From Sphaerotilus natans (GTDB lineage Bacteria; Pseudomonadota; Gammaproteobacteria; Burkholderiales; Burkholderiaceae_C): DNA of 56,803 nt. Positions 32,411 through 42,009 of the stretch are shown here, piece after piece. Below the pieces are notes generated by a model. The model was not told where the DNA came from and ran no database searches. It was given only the letters and a program-made list of their open reading frames with translations. Made by a program: the position numbers and the translations under genes. The DNA is taken from NCBI RefSeq assembly GCF_900156335.1, contig NZ_FTMZ01000027.1:1-56803 (forward strand). Reading direction: 5' to 3'. Within the stretch, counting starts at the first letter, position 1. Each line of letters opens with the position of its first letter.

Positions 32411-32905
32411 TTACTTCTTGACCGGCGGCATCAGCACGCGGTCGATGACATGCACGGTGCCGTTGCGGACCGGCAGGTCGGCCTGCACGATCATCGCTTC
32501 TTCCAGCGTCACGAAGTCGCCGGCGCGCGAGGTGGTGATCTCGGTGCCGGTACTGGTGCGCACCTTGGCCGGCATCTCGCGTGCGCTCACCCGACCCGCG
32601 ACCACATGGTGGCCGAGCACGGCCTTGAGCCGAGCCGGGTCGGCAGCCAGTGCGTCCAGCGTGGCCTTGGGCACCGCCTTGAAGGCCTCGTCGTTCGGGG
32701 CCAGCACCGTCAGCGCCGCCTCGCCGCGCAGGGTGTCCTGCAGACCGGCCTGAGTCACCAGACGGTTCAGCGTCGACAGCTCCGGCCGGGCGGCCAGGGT
32801 GTCGGCCAGCGTCGGGGCCGGGTTCAGGCTGGCGCAGCCCGACATCAGCAGGGCGCAGGCGATGGCGCCGACGCTGCCCAGGAAAAGGCGCTTGGGTTGT
32901 GGCAT
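32411..32905 (-). CDS. FAS1 (fasciclin)-domain lipoprotein
   Basis: This 164-residue exported protein has a lipoprotein signal peptide (lipobox before Cys24, residues 20-24 LMSGC) and one FAS1 domain with the H1/H2-like segments LTVLAPNDEAFKAVP, LGHHVVAGR and a VIDRVLMPP end. FAS1 domains mediate adhesion or ligand binding; the role in bacteria is mostly unknown. ATG 32905 with GAGGAG upstream fits the signal peptide; the longer frame does not. A Pho box faces it from 32988-32971, shared with the pst region, so phosphate-starvation control is likely. Confidence 0.88.
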   Translation of the reverse strand: MPQPKRLFLGSVGAIACALLMSGCASLNPAPTLADTLAARPELSTLNRLVTQAGLQDTLRGEAALTVLAPNDEAFKAVPKATLDALAADPARLKAVLGHHVVAGRVSAREMPAKVRTSTGTEITTSRAGDFVTLEEAMIVQADLPVRNGTVHVIDRVLMPPVKK

Positions 32906-32970
32906 GGAGTCGCTCCTCGAGATCTGATCGCTATGGATCGCTACAAACTGCAGAAGTGTCTCGACGAGCC

Positions 32971-32988
32971 GTGACCCTCTCATGACAA
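32971..32988 (-). promoter_or_regulatory. Pho box facing the FAS1 lipoprotein gene
   Basis: Read on the minus strand it is TTGTCAT, 4 bases, GGGTCAC: two 7-mers with the 11-bp period of PhoB sites. A GACACT -10-like box follows after 10 bases, about 50 bases before the FAS1 start. Confidence 0.6.
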
Positions 32989-33004
32989 TGCCGAGCGGCT
33001 GGAG

Positions 33005-33038
33005 GGGTCACGGAAGTGTCACAAACCGACCCTAGCAT
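33005..33038 (+). promoter_or_regulatory. Pho box and -10 of pstS
   Basis: GGGTCAC, GGAA, GTGTCAC (33005-33022) is a two-repeat Pho box; TAGCAT (33033-33038) follows exactly 10 bases later, the spacing expected when PhoB replaces the -35 contact. A further half-site CTGTCAC is at 33044-33050. Confidence 0.75.
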
Positions 33039-33092
33039 GCAGCCTGTCACGGCCCTGGCGCCGGTTTTGCAACAAGTCACCAAGGACACGTC

Positions 33093-34130
33093 ATGAATTC
33101 CAGCGCTTTCGGTCGCGGTCTCCTTTCCTTCACCCTGCTGGCTGCGGCCTCGCTGGCCTCTGCTCAGGACGTGACCGGTGCAGGCGCGACCTTCCCGGCT
33201 CCGGTCTACGCGAAGTGGGCCGATGCCTACAACAAGGCCACCGGCGCCAAGGTGAACTACCAGTCGGTCGGCTCGGGCGCCGGCCTGAAGCAGATCAAGT
33301 CGAAGACGGTCGACTTCGGTGCCTCCGACATGCCGCTGAAGGATGAGGAACTGGCGGCCGACGGCCTGATGCAGTTCCCCACCGTGATCGGCGGCGTGGT
33401 GCCGGTGGTCAACATCAAGGGCATTCAGCCGGGTCAGATCAAGCTGACCGGCCAGCTGCTGGGCGACATCTACCTGGGCAAGATCACCAAGTGGAACGAT
33501 CCGGCGCTGGTCGCGCAGAACCCGGGCGTGCCGCTGCCGGACGCGGCCATCTCGGTCGTGCGTCGTGCCGACGGCTCGGGCACCACCTTCATCTTCACCA
33601 ACTACCTGTCGAAGGTGAACGCCGAGTGGAAGGCCAAGGCGGGCGAGGGAACCGCGGTCAACTGGCCGACCGGTGCCGGCGGCAAGGGCAACGAAGGCGT
33701 GTCGGCCTTCGTGATGCGTCTGCCCAACTCGATCGGCTATGTCGAGTACGCCTACGCCAAGCAGAACAAGATGTCGCACGTGCTGATGAAGAACAAGGAC
33801 GGCAACTTCGTCGCGCCGGATGACGCCAACTTCAAGGCCGCGGCGGCCGGTGCGGACTGGAGCAAGTCCTTCTACCAGGTGCTGACCGAGCAGGCGGGCA
33901 AGGACGCCTGGCCGCTGACGGGCGCCACCTTCATCCTGATGCACAAGGCGCAGGACAAGCCGGCCTCGGCGGTGGGTTCGCTGAAGTTCTTCGACTGGGC
34001 CTATGCCAACGGCGACAAGATGGCGGCCGACCTCGAGTACGTCTCGCTGCCGGACTCGGTCAAGGCGCTGGTGCGCAAGCAGTGGGCCGAGATCAAGGAC
34101 GGCTCCGGCAAGGCGATTGCCTACAAGTGA
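33093..34130 (+). CDS. pstS: Phosphate-binding periplasmic protein PstS
   Basis: This is the high-affinity periplasmic receptor of the PstSCAB phosphate importer. It has a signal peptide (cleaved after about residue 24, ASAQD) and the phosphate-site segments [39 protein letters not shown] and [17 protein letters not shown]. The length is 345 residues. It is preceded by a Pho box and separated from pstC by 124 bases containing hairpins. Confidence 0.97.
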   Translation: MNSSAFGRGLLSFTLLAAASLASAQDVTGAGATFPAPVYAKWADAYNKATGAKVNYQSVGSGAGLKQIKSKTVDFGASDMPLKDEELAADGLMQFPTVIGGVVPVVNIKGIQPGQIKLTGQLLGDIYLGKITKWNDPALVAQNPGVPLPDAAISVVRRADGSGTTFIFTNYLSKVNAEWKAKAGEGTAVNWPTGAGGKGNEGVSAFVMRLPNSIGYVEYAYAKQNKMSHVLMKNKDGNFVAPDDANFKAAAAGADWSKSFYQVLTEQAGKDAWPLTGATFILMHKAQDKPASAVGSLKFFDWAYANGDKMAADLEYVSLPDSVKALVRKQWAEIKDGSGKAIAYK

Positions 34131-34140
34131 TCTGAACGGG

Positions 34141-34223
34141 CCTGATCCGGGCTGATCTGATCGGATCGGGTCTGTTCCCACCGAAGGCGAGCCGGTGCGC
34201 CCCTTGCGCTGCCGACTCGCCTT
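34141..34223 (+). repeat. Stem-loops between pstS and pstC
   Basis: Two inverted repeats: CCTGATCCG/CGGATCGGG near 34141-34171 (one T-G pair), and AAGGCGAG/CTCGCCTT (34184-34191 with 34216-34223). Such structures can stabilise the pstS part of the message, giving more receptor than permease. Confidence 0.5.
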
Positions 34224-34254
34224 TGCCATGAAGAACCCCCCAGAAGGAGTGGCC

Positions 34255-35268
34255 ATGGCCGCTACACTGCCGGCTGACAGTTCACCGACTGCAGCCAAGA
34301 ACATGATCAAGACTTCCGGCTCCGGCCAGCCCCGCAGTGCACGCAAGCCCTGGGCCGACACCTTGTTCGCGCTGCTGGCGCGTGCCAGCGCGCTGCTGAC
34401 GCTGGCACTGCTGATCGGCATCATCGTGTCGCTGATCGACGGCGCGATGCCGGCGATCCGCGAGTACGGCCTGTCCTTCCTGTGGCGCAGCGAATGGGAT
34501 CCGGTCCAGGACCAGTACGGCGGCCTGGTGATGATCTACGGCACGCTGATGACCTCGATCATCGCGCTGCTGATCGCAGTGCCGGTGAGCTTCGGCATCG
34601 CGCTGTTCCTGACCGAGCTGTCGCCGGCCTGGCTGAAGCGCCCGCTGGGCATCGCCGTCGAGCTGCTGGCGGCCGTGCCGTCGATCGTCTATGGCATGTG
34701 GGGCCTGATGGTCTTCGGCCCGCTGCTGTCCGAACATGTGCAGATGCCGCTGCAGGGCCTGTTCCAGGGCGTGCCGGTGCTGGGCGAGCTGTTTTCGGGT
34801 CCGCCGGTGGGCATCGGTCTGATGTCGGCCGGCATCATCCTGGCGATCATGATCATCCCGTTCATCGCCTCGGTGATGCGCGATGTCTTCGAGGTCACGC
34901 CGCCGATGCTGAAGGAGTCCGCCTATGGCCTGGGCTCGACCACCTGGGAGGTGGTCTGGAAGGTGGTGCTGCCCTACACCAAGACCGGCGTGGTCGGTGG
35001 TGTGATGCTGGGTCTGGGCCGTGCGCTGGGCGAGACGATGGCGGTCACCTTCGTGATCGGCAACATGAACCAGCTCAACTCGCTGTCGCTGTTCGAGGCG
35101 GCCAACAGCATCACCTCTGCGCTGGCCAACGAGTTCGCCGAGGCCAACGAGGGTCTGCATCAGGCCTCGCTGATCTATCTGGGCCTGGTGCTGTTCTTCA
35201 TCACCTTCGTGGTGCTGTCGTTCTCGAAGGTGCTGCTGGCGCAGCTGAAGAAGAACGAGGGCCGCTGA
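34255..35268 (+). CDS. pstC: Phosphate ABC transporter permease PstC
   Basis: This inner-membrane subunit of PstSCAB has six to seven helices, with the ABC permease EAA-type loop [42 protein letters not shown]. The family segment [22 protein letters not shown] is present. ATG 34255 was chosen for the GAAGGAG site 6 bases upstream; the GTG at 34195 lies in the hairpin region and adds residues not typical of the family. The length is 337 residues. Confidence 0.95.
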   Translation: MAATLPADSSPTAAKNMIKTSGSGQPRSARKPWADTLFALLARASALLTLALLIGIIVSLIDGAMPAIREYGLSFLWRSEWDPVQDQYGGLVMIYGTLMTSIIALLIAVPVSFGIALFLTELSPAWLKRPLGIAVELLAAVPSIVYGMWGLMVFGPLLSEHVQMPLQGLFQGVPVLGELFSGPPVGIGLMSAGIILAIMIIPFIASVMRDVFEVTPPMLKESAYGLGSTTWEVVWKVVLPYTKTGVVGGVMLGLGRALGETMAVTFVIGNMNQLNSLSLFEAANSITSALANEFAEANEGLHQASLIYLGLVLFFITFVVLSFSKVLLAQLKKNEGR

Positions 35269-35269
35269 C

Positions 35270-36172
35270 ATGAACACCTCCTCCATGAGCACTGCCTCGA
35301 GCACCGCAGCCACCTCCGCGCTGCATGCCTCGCGCGCGGCGATGCATCGCCGCCGCAAGTGGGTCAACAACGTCGCGCTGCTGCTGTCGCTGGCGGCGAT
35401 GGCCTTCGGTCTGGTCTGGCTGGTCTGGATCCTGTTCGAGACCATTCGCCTCGGCCTCGGCGGCCTGTCGCTGATGACCTTCACCGAGATGACGCCGCCG
35501 CCCCAGGAAGAGATCGGTGGCCTGGCCAACGCGATCATGGGCTCGCTGATGATGGTGACGCTGGCCACGCTGATCGGCACGCCGGTCGGCGTGATGGCCG
35601 GTGTCTACCTGGCCGAGTACGGCCGCACCGGCTGGCTGGGCAGCGTGACCCGCTTCATCAACGACATCCTGCTGTCGGCACCCTCGATCGTGATCGGCCT
35701 GTTCATCTATGCCGTCTGGGTCGACCGCTTCAAGTCCTTCTCGGGCTTTGCCGGCGTGCTGGCGCTGGCGCTGATCGTCATTCCGGTGGTGATCCGCACC
35801 ACCGAGAACATGCTCAGCCTGATCCCGAACGCGATGCGCGAGGCCGCCTACGCGCTGGGCACGCCGAAGTGGAAGGTGATCCTGTCGATCACGCTGAAGT
35901 CGGCCCGCGCCGGCGTCATCACCGGCGTGCTGCTGGCGATCGCTCGCATCTCGGGTGAAACCGCGCCGCTGCTGTTCACCGCGCTGTCGAACCAGTTCTG
36001 GACCACCAACCTGAACGAGCCGATGGCCAGCCTGCCGGTGACCATCTTCAAGTTCGCGATGAGCCCCTACGAGAACTGGCAGAAGCTGGCCTGGGCCGGC
36101 GTATTCCTGATCACCATCGGTGTCCTGGCGCTCAACATCATCGCCCGCACCTTCCTGCGCAACAAGCACTGA
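35270..36172 (+). CDS. pstA: Phosphate ABC transporter permease PstA
   Basis: This is the partner permease of PstC, 300 residues with about six helices after a Ser/Thr-rich cytoplasmic N-terminus. The EAA loop ([43 protein letters not shown]) is typical. It starts one base after pstC stops; a second in-frame ATG at 35285 is also possible. Confidence 0.95.
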   Translation: MNTSSMSTASSTAATSALHASRAAMHRRRKWVNNVALLLSLAAMAFGLVWLVWILFETIRLGLGGLSLMTFTEMTPPPQEEIGGLANAIMGSLMMVTLATLIGTPVGVMAGVYLAEYGRTGWLGSVTRFINDILLSAPSIVIGLFIYAVWVDRFKSFSGFAGVLALALIVIPVVIRTTENMLSLIPNAMREAAYALGTPKWKVILSITLKSARAGVITGVLLAIARISGETAPLLFTALSNQFWTTNLNEPMASLPVTIFKFAMSPYENWQKLAWAGVFLITIGVLALNIIARTFLRNKH

Positions 36173-36196
36173 GCATTGAGCACTGAGTCACCCATC

Positions 36197-36982
36197 ATGG
36201 ATACCCAAGTCAATCTGCCGACGACCGAGAAGGTCAAGCTGTCGGTGCGCAACCTGAACTTCTACTACGGCGCCTTCCACGCGCTGAAGAACATCAACAT
36301 GGATCTGCCCGAGAAGAAGGTCACCGCCTTCATCGGGCCCTCGGGCTGCGGCAAGTCGACGCTGCTGCGCACCTTCAACCGCATGTTCGAGCTCTACCCC
36401 GAGCAGCGCGCCGAAGGCCAGATCCTGCTCGACGGCCAGGACATCCTGACCAGCAAGGAAGACGTCTCGCTGATCCGTGCCCGCGTCGGCATGGTGTTCC
36501 AGAAGCCGACGCCCTTCCCGATGTCGATCTACGACAACATCGCCTTCGGCGTGCGCCTGTTCGAGAACCTCTCGCGCGTCGAGATGGACGAGCGCGTCGA
36601 GTGGGCGTTGAAGAAGGCCGCGCTGTGGACCGAGGTCAAGGACAAGCTCGACCAGAGCGGCTCGGGCCTGTCGGGCGGCCAGCAGCAGCGTCTGTGCATC
36701 GCACGCGGCATCGCGATCAAGCCGGAAGTGCTGCTGCTCGACGAGCCGTGCTCGGCGCTGGACCCGATCTCGACCGGCAAGATCGAGGAGCTGATCGACG
36801 AGCTGAAGTCCGACTACACCGTGCTGATCGTCACCCACAACATGCAGCAGGCCGCGCGCAGCTCGGACTACACCGCCTACATGTACCTGGGCGACCTGAT
36901 CGAGTTCGGCCCCACCTCCGACATCTTCATGAAGCCGAAGAAGAAGGAGACCGAGGACTACATCACCGGTCGCTTCGGCTGA
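36197..36982 (+). CDS. pstB: Phosphate ABC transporter ATP-binding protein PstB
   Basis: This ATPase of the importer has 261 residues: Walker [10 protein letters not shown] (47-55), the PstB-type [14 protein letters not shown] insert, the LSGGQQQRL signature and Walker [13 protein letters not shown]. It also relays transport state to PhoU and PhoR. ATG 36197 is chosen; a TTG at 36176 would add seven residues. Confidence 0.97.
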   Translation: MDTQVNLPTTEKVKLSVRNLNFYYGAFHALKNINMDLPEKKVTAFIGPSGCGKSTLLRTFNRMFELYPEQRAEGQILLDGQDILTSKEDVSLIRARVGMVFQKPTPFPMSIYDNIAFGVRLFENLSRVEMDERVEWALKKAALWTEVKDKLDQSGSGLSGGQQQRLCIARGIAIKPEVLLLDEPCSALDPISTGKIEELIDELKSDYTVLIVTHNMQQAARSSDYTAYMYLGDLIEFGPTSDIFMKPKKKETEDYITGRFG

Positions 36983-37032
36983 TCGCGGTCCCGGAACCAG
37001 GACCACAGGACACAGGACACAGGAGTCTCTCG

Positions 37033-37737
37033 ATGGACAAGCATCTCTCCAGCCAGTTCGACGCCGAGCTCAGCGGCATTTCCACCCGCGTGCTCGAGAT
37101 GGGCGGCCTGGTCGAGGCCCAGGTGGCCCAGGCGGTCCAGGCGCTGACGCTGTTCAGCACCGACATCGCCACCCAGGTGATCCGCATCGAGGAGCGGGTC
37201 AACCAGATGGAGATGGAGATCGACCGTGACCTGTCGTCGATCATCGCGCGCCGCCAGCCGACCGCACGCGATCTGCGCCTGCTGATCGCCATCTCCAAGA
37301 CCATCGGCAACCTCGAGCGCGTCGGCGACGAGGCCGCGCGCATCGCCCGCACCGTGCAGGGGCTGGTGAGCACCGGGGTGTCGAGCCGGCTGCGTTTCCC
37401 GGTGGGCGATGTCTCGCACGAGGCCAGCCTGGCGACCAACCTGCTGCGCAAGTCGCTGGACGCCTTCGCGCGTCTGGACACCAACCAGGCGCTCGAGGTG
37501 ATCCGTCAGGACAACGAGATCGACCGCGAGTTCGACGGCCTGATGCGCAAGCTCATCACCTACATGATGGAAGACCCGCGCACCATCTCGGCGGCGATCG
37601 ATCTGGTCTTCGTCGCCAAGGCGATCGAGCGGGTCGGCGATCACGCGAAGAACCTGGCCGAGCAGATCATCTACATCGTCAAGGGCACCGACGTGCGGCA
37701 CAACCCGCCCGACGCGGTCGCCGACATGGTCAAGTGA
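37033..37737 (+). CDS. phoU: Phosphate signalling protein PhoU
   Basis: PhoU restrains PhoR when phosphate is plentiful, bridging PstB and the sensor kinase. The 234 residues form two three-helix bundles, each with an acidic metal-binding motif: LERVGDEAARIA in the first half and IERVGDHAKNLAE in the second. It has an AGGAG site, followed by phoB after one base. Confidence 0.97.
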   Translation: MDKHLSSQFDAELSGISTRVLEMGGLVEAQVAQAVQALTLFSTDIATQVIRIEERVNQMEMEIDRDLSSIIARRQPTARDLRLLIAISKTIGNLERVGDEAARIARTVQGLVSTGVSSRLRFPVGDVSHEASLATNLLRKSLDAFARLDTNQALEVIRQDNEIDREFDGLMRKLITYMMEDPRTISAAIDLVFVAKAIERVGDHAKNLAEQIIYIVKGTDVRHNPPDAVADMVK

Positions 37738-37738
37738 C

Positions 37739-38440
37739 GTGACCCGCACGCTGATCGTCGAGGACGAGCCGGCGATCGCCGAGCTGATCGCGATCCATCT
37801 GCGCCATGCCGGCCATGAGGTGACGCAGGCCGGCACGGTGCCGCAGGCGCGCGCGGCGGTCGACGCGGTGCTGCCCGATCTGGTGGTGCTGGACTGGATG
37901 CTGCCCGGGGGCTCCGGCCTGGAGCTGGCGCGCCACTGGCGCGCGGCCGCGCGCACCCGCGAACTGCCGATCCTGATGCTCACCGCACGCGGCGACGAGG
38001 CCGACATGATCGCCGGGCTCGATGCCGGCGCCGACGACTATCTGGTCAAGCCCTTCTCGCCGGGCGAGCTGATGGCGCGCATCCGCGCGGTGCTGCGCCG
38101 GCGTGCGCCGGCCGCGCTGGCCGAGGGGCAGCTGCAGGTCGGGCCGCTGCGGCTCGACCAGGCAGCCCATCGGCTCGAGGTCGATGGCCGGCCGGTCAAG
38201 CTCGGTCCGACCGAGTTCCGGCTGATCCAGCACCTGATGAGCCATCCGGAGCGGGTCCACAGCCGCTCGCAGCTGCTCGACCGGGTCTGGGGCGACCATG
38301 TCTTCATCGAGGAGCGCACCGTCGATGTCCACATCAAGCGGCTGCGCGAGTCGCTGATGCCGGTCGATGCCGGGCGCATGATCGAGACGGTGCGGGGCGC
38401 CGGCTACCGCTTGCTGAAGGATCGTCCCGCCGCCGGCTGA
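37739..38440 (+). CDS. phoB: Phosphate regulon response regulator PhoB
   Basis: This OmpR-type regulator binds Pho boxes such as those at 32971-33022. The receiver domain has the acidic pair in VEDEP, phosphoacceptor Asp52 (VLDWMLPG) and a LVKPFSPGE lysine; the C-terminal winged helix (about 130-230) includes RSQLLDRVWGDHVFIEERTVDVHIKRLR. The GTG start is one base after phoU, indicating coupled expression. Confidence 0.96.
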   Translation: MTRTLIVEDEPAIAELIAIHLRHAGHEVTQAGTVPQARAAVDAVLPDLVVLDWMLPGGSGLELARHWRAAARTRELPILMLTARGDEADMIAGLDAGADDYLVKPFSPGELMARIRAVLRRRAPAALAEGQLQVGPLRLDQAAHRLEVDGRPVKLGPTEFRLIQHLMSHPERVHSRSQLLDRVWGDHVFIEERTVDVHIKRLRESLMPVDAGRMIETVRGAGYRLLKDRPAAG

Positions 38441-38484
38441 GCCGGGCTGCGCGAGAGACGACAGGACAGGGAAGGTTCCACATC

Positions 38485-39855
38485 ATGAGTCTGGCGCTCA
38501 AGCGCCTGCTGTCGCTGCTGCTGAGCCTGAGCCTGCTGGCGCTGGTCGGCGGGGTGGTCGGGCTGAAGCTGGGTGCGCCAGTGCTGGGCACCTGGGCCGG
38601 CGCGCTGCTGGGTGCGGCCTGGGCCGGCTGGCGCGATGCCCGCCGTGCCGGACGGCTGATGCGCTGGATGCGCGGCAACATGGAGGCCGAGGCCCCGCGC
38701 GACGGCGAACTCTGGGGCGAGCTGGCCTACCGGACCGAGCGCGCGCTGCTGCAGCGCGAGCAGCGCATGCAGCTCGAGCGGCGTCGGCGCGAGGAGTTCC
38801 TCAGCGCGATCGAGGCCTCGCCCAACGGCGTGCTGCTGCTCGACGCCGACGAGCAGATCGTCTGGGTCAGCCAGGTGGCCGCCGTTCATCTGGGGCTGGA
38901 TCCCGAGCGTGACATCGGCCAGCGCATCACCAATCTGGTGCGAACACCGGCCTTTGTCGCGGCGCTGCAGTCGGGCAGCACCGAGCCGCTGCTGATGGCG
39001 GGCAGCCAGCCCGCGCAGCTTCTGCTGTCGGTGCTGGTGCGCCGCTACGGCAGCGTCGGCCAGCGGCTGGTGCTGACGCAGGATGTGACCGAGCGCCAGC
39101 GCAACGAGGCGATGCGGCGCGACTTCGTCGCCAATGTCTCGCACGAGATCCGCACGCCGCTGACGGTGCTGGCCGGCTTCGTCGAGACGATGGCCACGCT
39201 GCCGCTCGGACCCGATGACCGCGAGCGCATGCTGCAGCTGATGACCCAGCAGACCCGGCGCATGCAGACCCTGGTGACGGACCTGCTGACGCTGGCGCGC
39301 CTGGAGGGCAGTCCGCAGCCCGCGCCCGACGACTGGCATCCGGTGGCCGACCTGATCGAGCAGATCGGCGTCGAGACGCAAGGGCTGTCGCGCGGTCGGC
39401 ACCTGATCCGCCTGCCCGAGACCGGCGACGCCGATCTGGCGGGCGTGGAGCTGGCGGGCAATCTCAGCGAGCTGCTGTCGGCGATGACCAATCTGGCCAG
39501 CAACGCGGTGCGCTACACGCCCGACGAGGGCCGGATCTCGATCGGCTGGCAGCTTCGCCCGGGCGGCGGCGCGGTGTTCGAGGTCAAGGACAGCGGCATC
39601 GGCATCGCGCGCGACCATCTGCCGCGACTGACCGAGCGCTTCTACCGGATCGACGGCAGCCGCTCGCGCGAGACCGGCGGCACTGGCCTGGGCCTGTCCA
39701 TCGTCAAGCATGTGGTGCAGCGCCATGGCGCCGAGCTGACGATCGACAGCCAGATCGGCGAGGGCTCGACCTTCCGCATCCTGTTCCCGGCCTCCCGGGT
39801 CCGGGTGCACCGGGCGGTGGCCGAGGCCGCGCAGGCTCAGGAGCTGCGCCGGTAG
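38485..39855 (+). CDS. phoR: Phosphate regulon sensor histidine kinase PhoR
   Basis: This membrane histidine kinase phosphorylates PhoB. It has two N-terminal helices (about 7-28 and 33-49) with almost no periplasmic loop, then a PAS domain (about 105-200), H-box with His220 (NVSHEIRTPL), N-box NLASNAVRYTP, and G boxes DSGIGIA and GGTGLGLSIVK. This layout, without a sensing loop, fits signalling through PstSCAB-PhoU. The last 19 bases overlap a convergent gene. Confidence 0.95.
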   Translation: MSLALKRLLSLLLSLSLLALVGGVVGLKLGAPVLGTWAGALLGAAWAGWRDARRAGRLMRWMRGNMEAEAPRDGELWGELAYRTERALLQREQRMQLERRRREEFLSAIEASPNGVLLLDADEQIVWVSQVAAVHLGLDPERDIGQRITNLVRTPAFVAALQSGSTEPLLMAGSQPAQLLLSVLVRRYGSVGQRLVLTQDVTERQRNEAMRRDFVANVSHEIRTPLTVLAGFVETMATLPLGPDDRERMLQLMTQQTRRMQTLVTDLLTLARLEGSPQPAPDDWHPVADLIEQIGVETQGLSRGRHLIRLPETGDADLAGVELAGNLSELLSAMTNLASNAVRYTPDEGRISIGWQLRPGGGAVFEVKDSGIGIARDHLPRLTERFYRIDGSRSRETGGTGLGLSIVKHVVQRHGAELTIDSQIGEGSTFRILFPASRVRVHRAVAEAAQAQELRR

Positions 39856-41510
39856 ATCAGGATCACTTCGTCGCGGTCGGTCGGGCGGCGCACCCGGGTC
39901 TGCAGCTGCCAGCCCGCCAGCACCGGACTGCGCTGGCGCTGCGGCTCGGTGCCGATGCGCTCGCCTTGCGCCAGCACCAGCCAGCGGCAGTCGGTGCGGC
40001 GCGGGTCGCGGGTCAGCGTCCAGCGGCCGTGCACCTCCAGCGCGGCCAGCTGGCCGCGGCTGAACTCGGGCGCGACCAGGCAGGCACCCGCCGGCACCTG
40101 CTGCGCGATCTGGCGCACCATCGGCCGATAGCTGCGTGCGTAGTCGAGCACCGGCAGCAGCAGCGTCATCGTCAGCAGCCAGCTCAGCGCCACGCCGCCG
40201 GCCGGCAGCACCAGGGTCTTCCACAGCGCCTGGCGGTGGCGCCCGGTGCGCCAGCGCACCAGGGCCAGCCAGGCCAGCGTGCCCGCCAGGGCCGCCAGCA
40301 GCGCCAGCGGCTGGAACACCGGCTCGAAGCCGGGGGCGAGCTTCATGATGTTGCCGGCCGGCCGCGCCGGGATGCCGGCATGCATCGACAGGTAGAGCAC
40401 CCACACCGTCAGCGCGCAGGCGCTGAAGAAGAAGACCGAGAACCAGTCGATCGCCGCGCCGACGCTGCGCCTGAGCGTGGGCAGCGCGAAGGCGGCCATG
40501 ATCGCCAGTGCCGGCAGCGCCAGCATCAGCGCACGGTCCGATCCGCCCATGCCGATGCTCGCCGCCAGCGCGATCAGCAGCACCGCCAGCGGCACCGACA
40601 GATGGCGCTTGAGCAGATGACGGCGCCAGTGCCACAGCGTCCATCCGGCCAGCGGCCAGACCGGCCAGGTGAACCAGATCAGCAGCCGCGCCAGGCTGGC
40701 CGGATCGCGCAGCGGCGCCAGTCGCCAGGCCCAGGCCTGCAGCAGCGTCGCGACGATGCCGGCCAGCAGGGCGCCGGCCAGCAGCCAGGGAACCTGGCGG
40801 CGAGCATCTGCATAGCTCGAGCGCCGACTGATCAGCATGCCGGCCAGGGCCAGCAGCAGGCCGGTGGTGGCTGCGCCGCTGGCCGCCAGCAGGGCCGGCG
40901 CCAGCAGTACCGCGATCCGGCCATGCCAGGTCTTGTACGGACTGACCGCCAGGCCATAGAGCAGCAGGGCGGTGGCGGCCAGCTGCACCAGCTCCGGCGT
41001 GGTCTCGTGACCGAGCTGCAGCAGGCCGAGCGAGGCGATCAGGGCCAGCAGCGCGCCATCGGCGATCGCGCGCGCATAGTCGACCGGATGGGCTTCGCCG
41101 CCGAAGGCGAAGGCCAGCGGCTGTGCGGCTTCGGTCCGGGCCAGATGCAGCGTGGCATACCAGACCAGCGCCATCGTCGCGGCCAGCAGCAGCGCGAAGG
41201 GCAGGCGCGCCGCCAGTGCCGGATCCAGTCCCAGCGGTGTCAGCAGCGCCATCGAGGCCGCGCCGAGCCAGTAGGGCAGCACGCCGCCCTCGGCCACCAG
41301 CCCGGCGATCGCGGGCTGCAGCCAGCTTGACTCGCCGCGCAGCAGGCTGGTCATGTAGCCGTAGGCGGCGATGTCGGCATTCTTCCAGGGGTCGCGGCCG
41401 AAGACGCCGGGCAGCAGATAGGCCGCGCAGAACAGCAGCAGCGCCAGCCGGGGCAGCCGCACGACGGCGCGCTGCGAGACCAGGGCAGGGGTGGGGCGGG
41501 TATCGGTCAC
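39837..41510 (-). CDS. ArnT/PMT-like (GT-C) membrane glycosyltransferase
   Basis: This 557-residue polytopic inner-membrane protein has about 12 helices, an early loop FGRDPWKNADIAAYGYM of the dolichyl-phosphate-mannose mannosyltransferase type (GT39/ArnT-like) and a soluble C-terminal domain. Such enzymes move sugar from a polyprenyl phosphate to lipid A, protein or another lipid; the acceptor is unknown. The start is uncertain: GTG 41510 is used; a TTG at 41534 lies in the upstream terminator. The 3' end overlaps phoR by 19 bp, tail to tail. Confidence 0.75.
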   Translation of the reverse strand: MTDTRPTPALVSQRAVVRLPRLALLLFCAAYLLPGVFGRDPWKNADIAAYGYMTSLLRGESSWLQPAIAGLVAEGGVLPYWLGAASMALLTPLGLDPALAARLPFALLLAATMALVWYATLHLARTEAAQPLAFAFGGEAHPVDYARAIADGALLALIASLGLLQLGHETTPELVQLAATALLLYGLAVSPYKTWHGRIAVLLAPALLAASGAATTGLLLALAGMLISRRSSYADARRQVPWLLAGALLAGIVATLLQAWAWRLAPLRDPASLARLLIWFTWPVWPLAGWTLWHWRRHLLKRHLSVPLAVLLIALAASIGMGGSDRALMLALPALAIMAAFALPTLRRSVGAAIDWFSVFFFSACALTVWVLYLSMHAGIPARPAGNIMKLAPGFEPVFQPLALLAALAGTLAWLALVRWRTGRHRQALWKTLVLPAGGVALSWLLTMTLLLPVLDYARSYRPMVRQIAQQVPAGACLVAPEFSRGQLAALEVHGRWTLTRDPRRTDCRWLVLAQGERIGTEPQRQRSPVLAGWQLQTRVRRPTDRDEVILIYRRSS

Positions 41511-41531
41511 GGCGACGGGCGCGTCAGGCAA

Positions 41532-41560
41532 CAAAAAAGGCAGCCATGTCGGGCTGCCTT
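41532..41560 (-). terminator. Terminator of rpmE2
   Basis: AAGGCAGCC/GGCTGCCTT (41537-41545, 41552-41560) with a 6-base loop; the U tract is read on the minus strand. Confidence 0.9.
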
Positions 41561-41621
41561 CGTGGCGCGCACCCTCGGTGGACGGGTGCGCATCGATTCC
41601 GGTGGCCCGGAGATCGATCGA

Positions 41622-41879
41622 TCAGCGCTTGATGCCGACCTTGAACTTGTTGCGGAACTTCTCGACGCGACCGCCCAGGTTGTCGACGCTCTTTTGCTGG
41701 CCGGTGTAGAACGGGTGCGTCTCGCTGGTGGTTTCCAGCTTGAACAGCGGCAGCTCGCGGCCGTCTTCCAGCGTGATCTTTTCCCGGGTCGGAGCGCAGG
41801 AACGCGTCACGAACTGGAAGCCGTTGGACAGGTCGACGAAGCAGACGTCGCGGTAGTTCGGGTGGATGCCGTCTTTCAT
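41622..41879 (-). CDS. rpmE2: 50S ribosomal protein L31, type B
   Basis: This 85-residue L31 has the type B features [16 protein letters not shown] and [28 protein letters not shown]. It lacks the CxxC zinc knuckles of the classical form, although two isolated cysteines remain. ATG 41879 fits the family; the longer frame does not. It is next to rho, as in related bacteria. Confidence 0.93.
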   Translation of the reverse strand: MKDGIHPNYRDVCFVDLSNGFQFVTRSCAPTREKITLEDGRELPLFKLETTSETHPFYTGQQKSVDNLGGRVEKFRNKFKVGIKR

Positions 41880-42009
41880 GGGAATGCTCGCTGTGGTGCC
41901 GGGAGCCACCGCCCGCACCATGCGTAGCAGCACTTTCCGACAGCGGAAAAACCTCGATTATAGCCCGTGCAGGCCCTGCACGGGAAGGGCGCGCATCAGT
42001 GCGGTGGCT

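Noticed and set aside
39837-39855. 19-bp tail-to-tail overlap of phoR and the membrane glycosyltransferase gene as antisense control
   Set aside because: Such short convergent overlaps are common in compact genomes and nothing else supports regulation.
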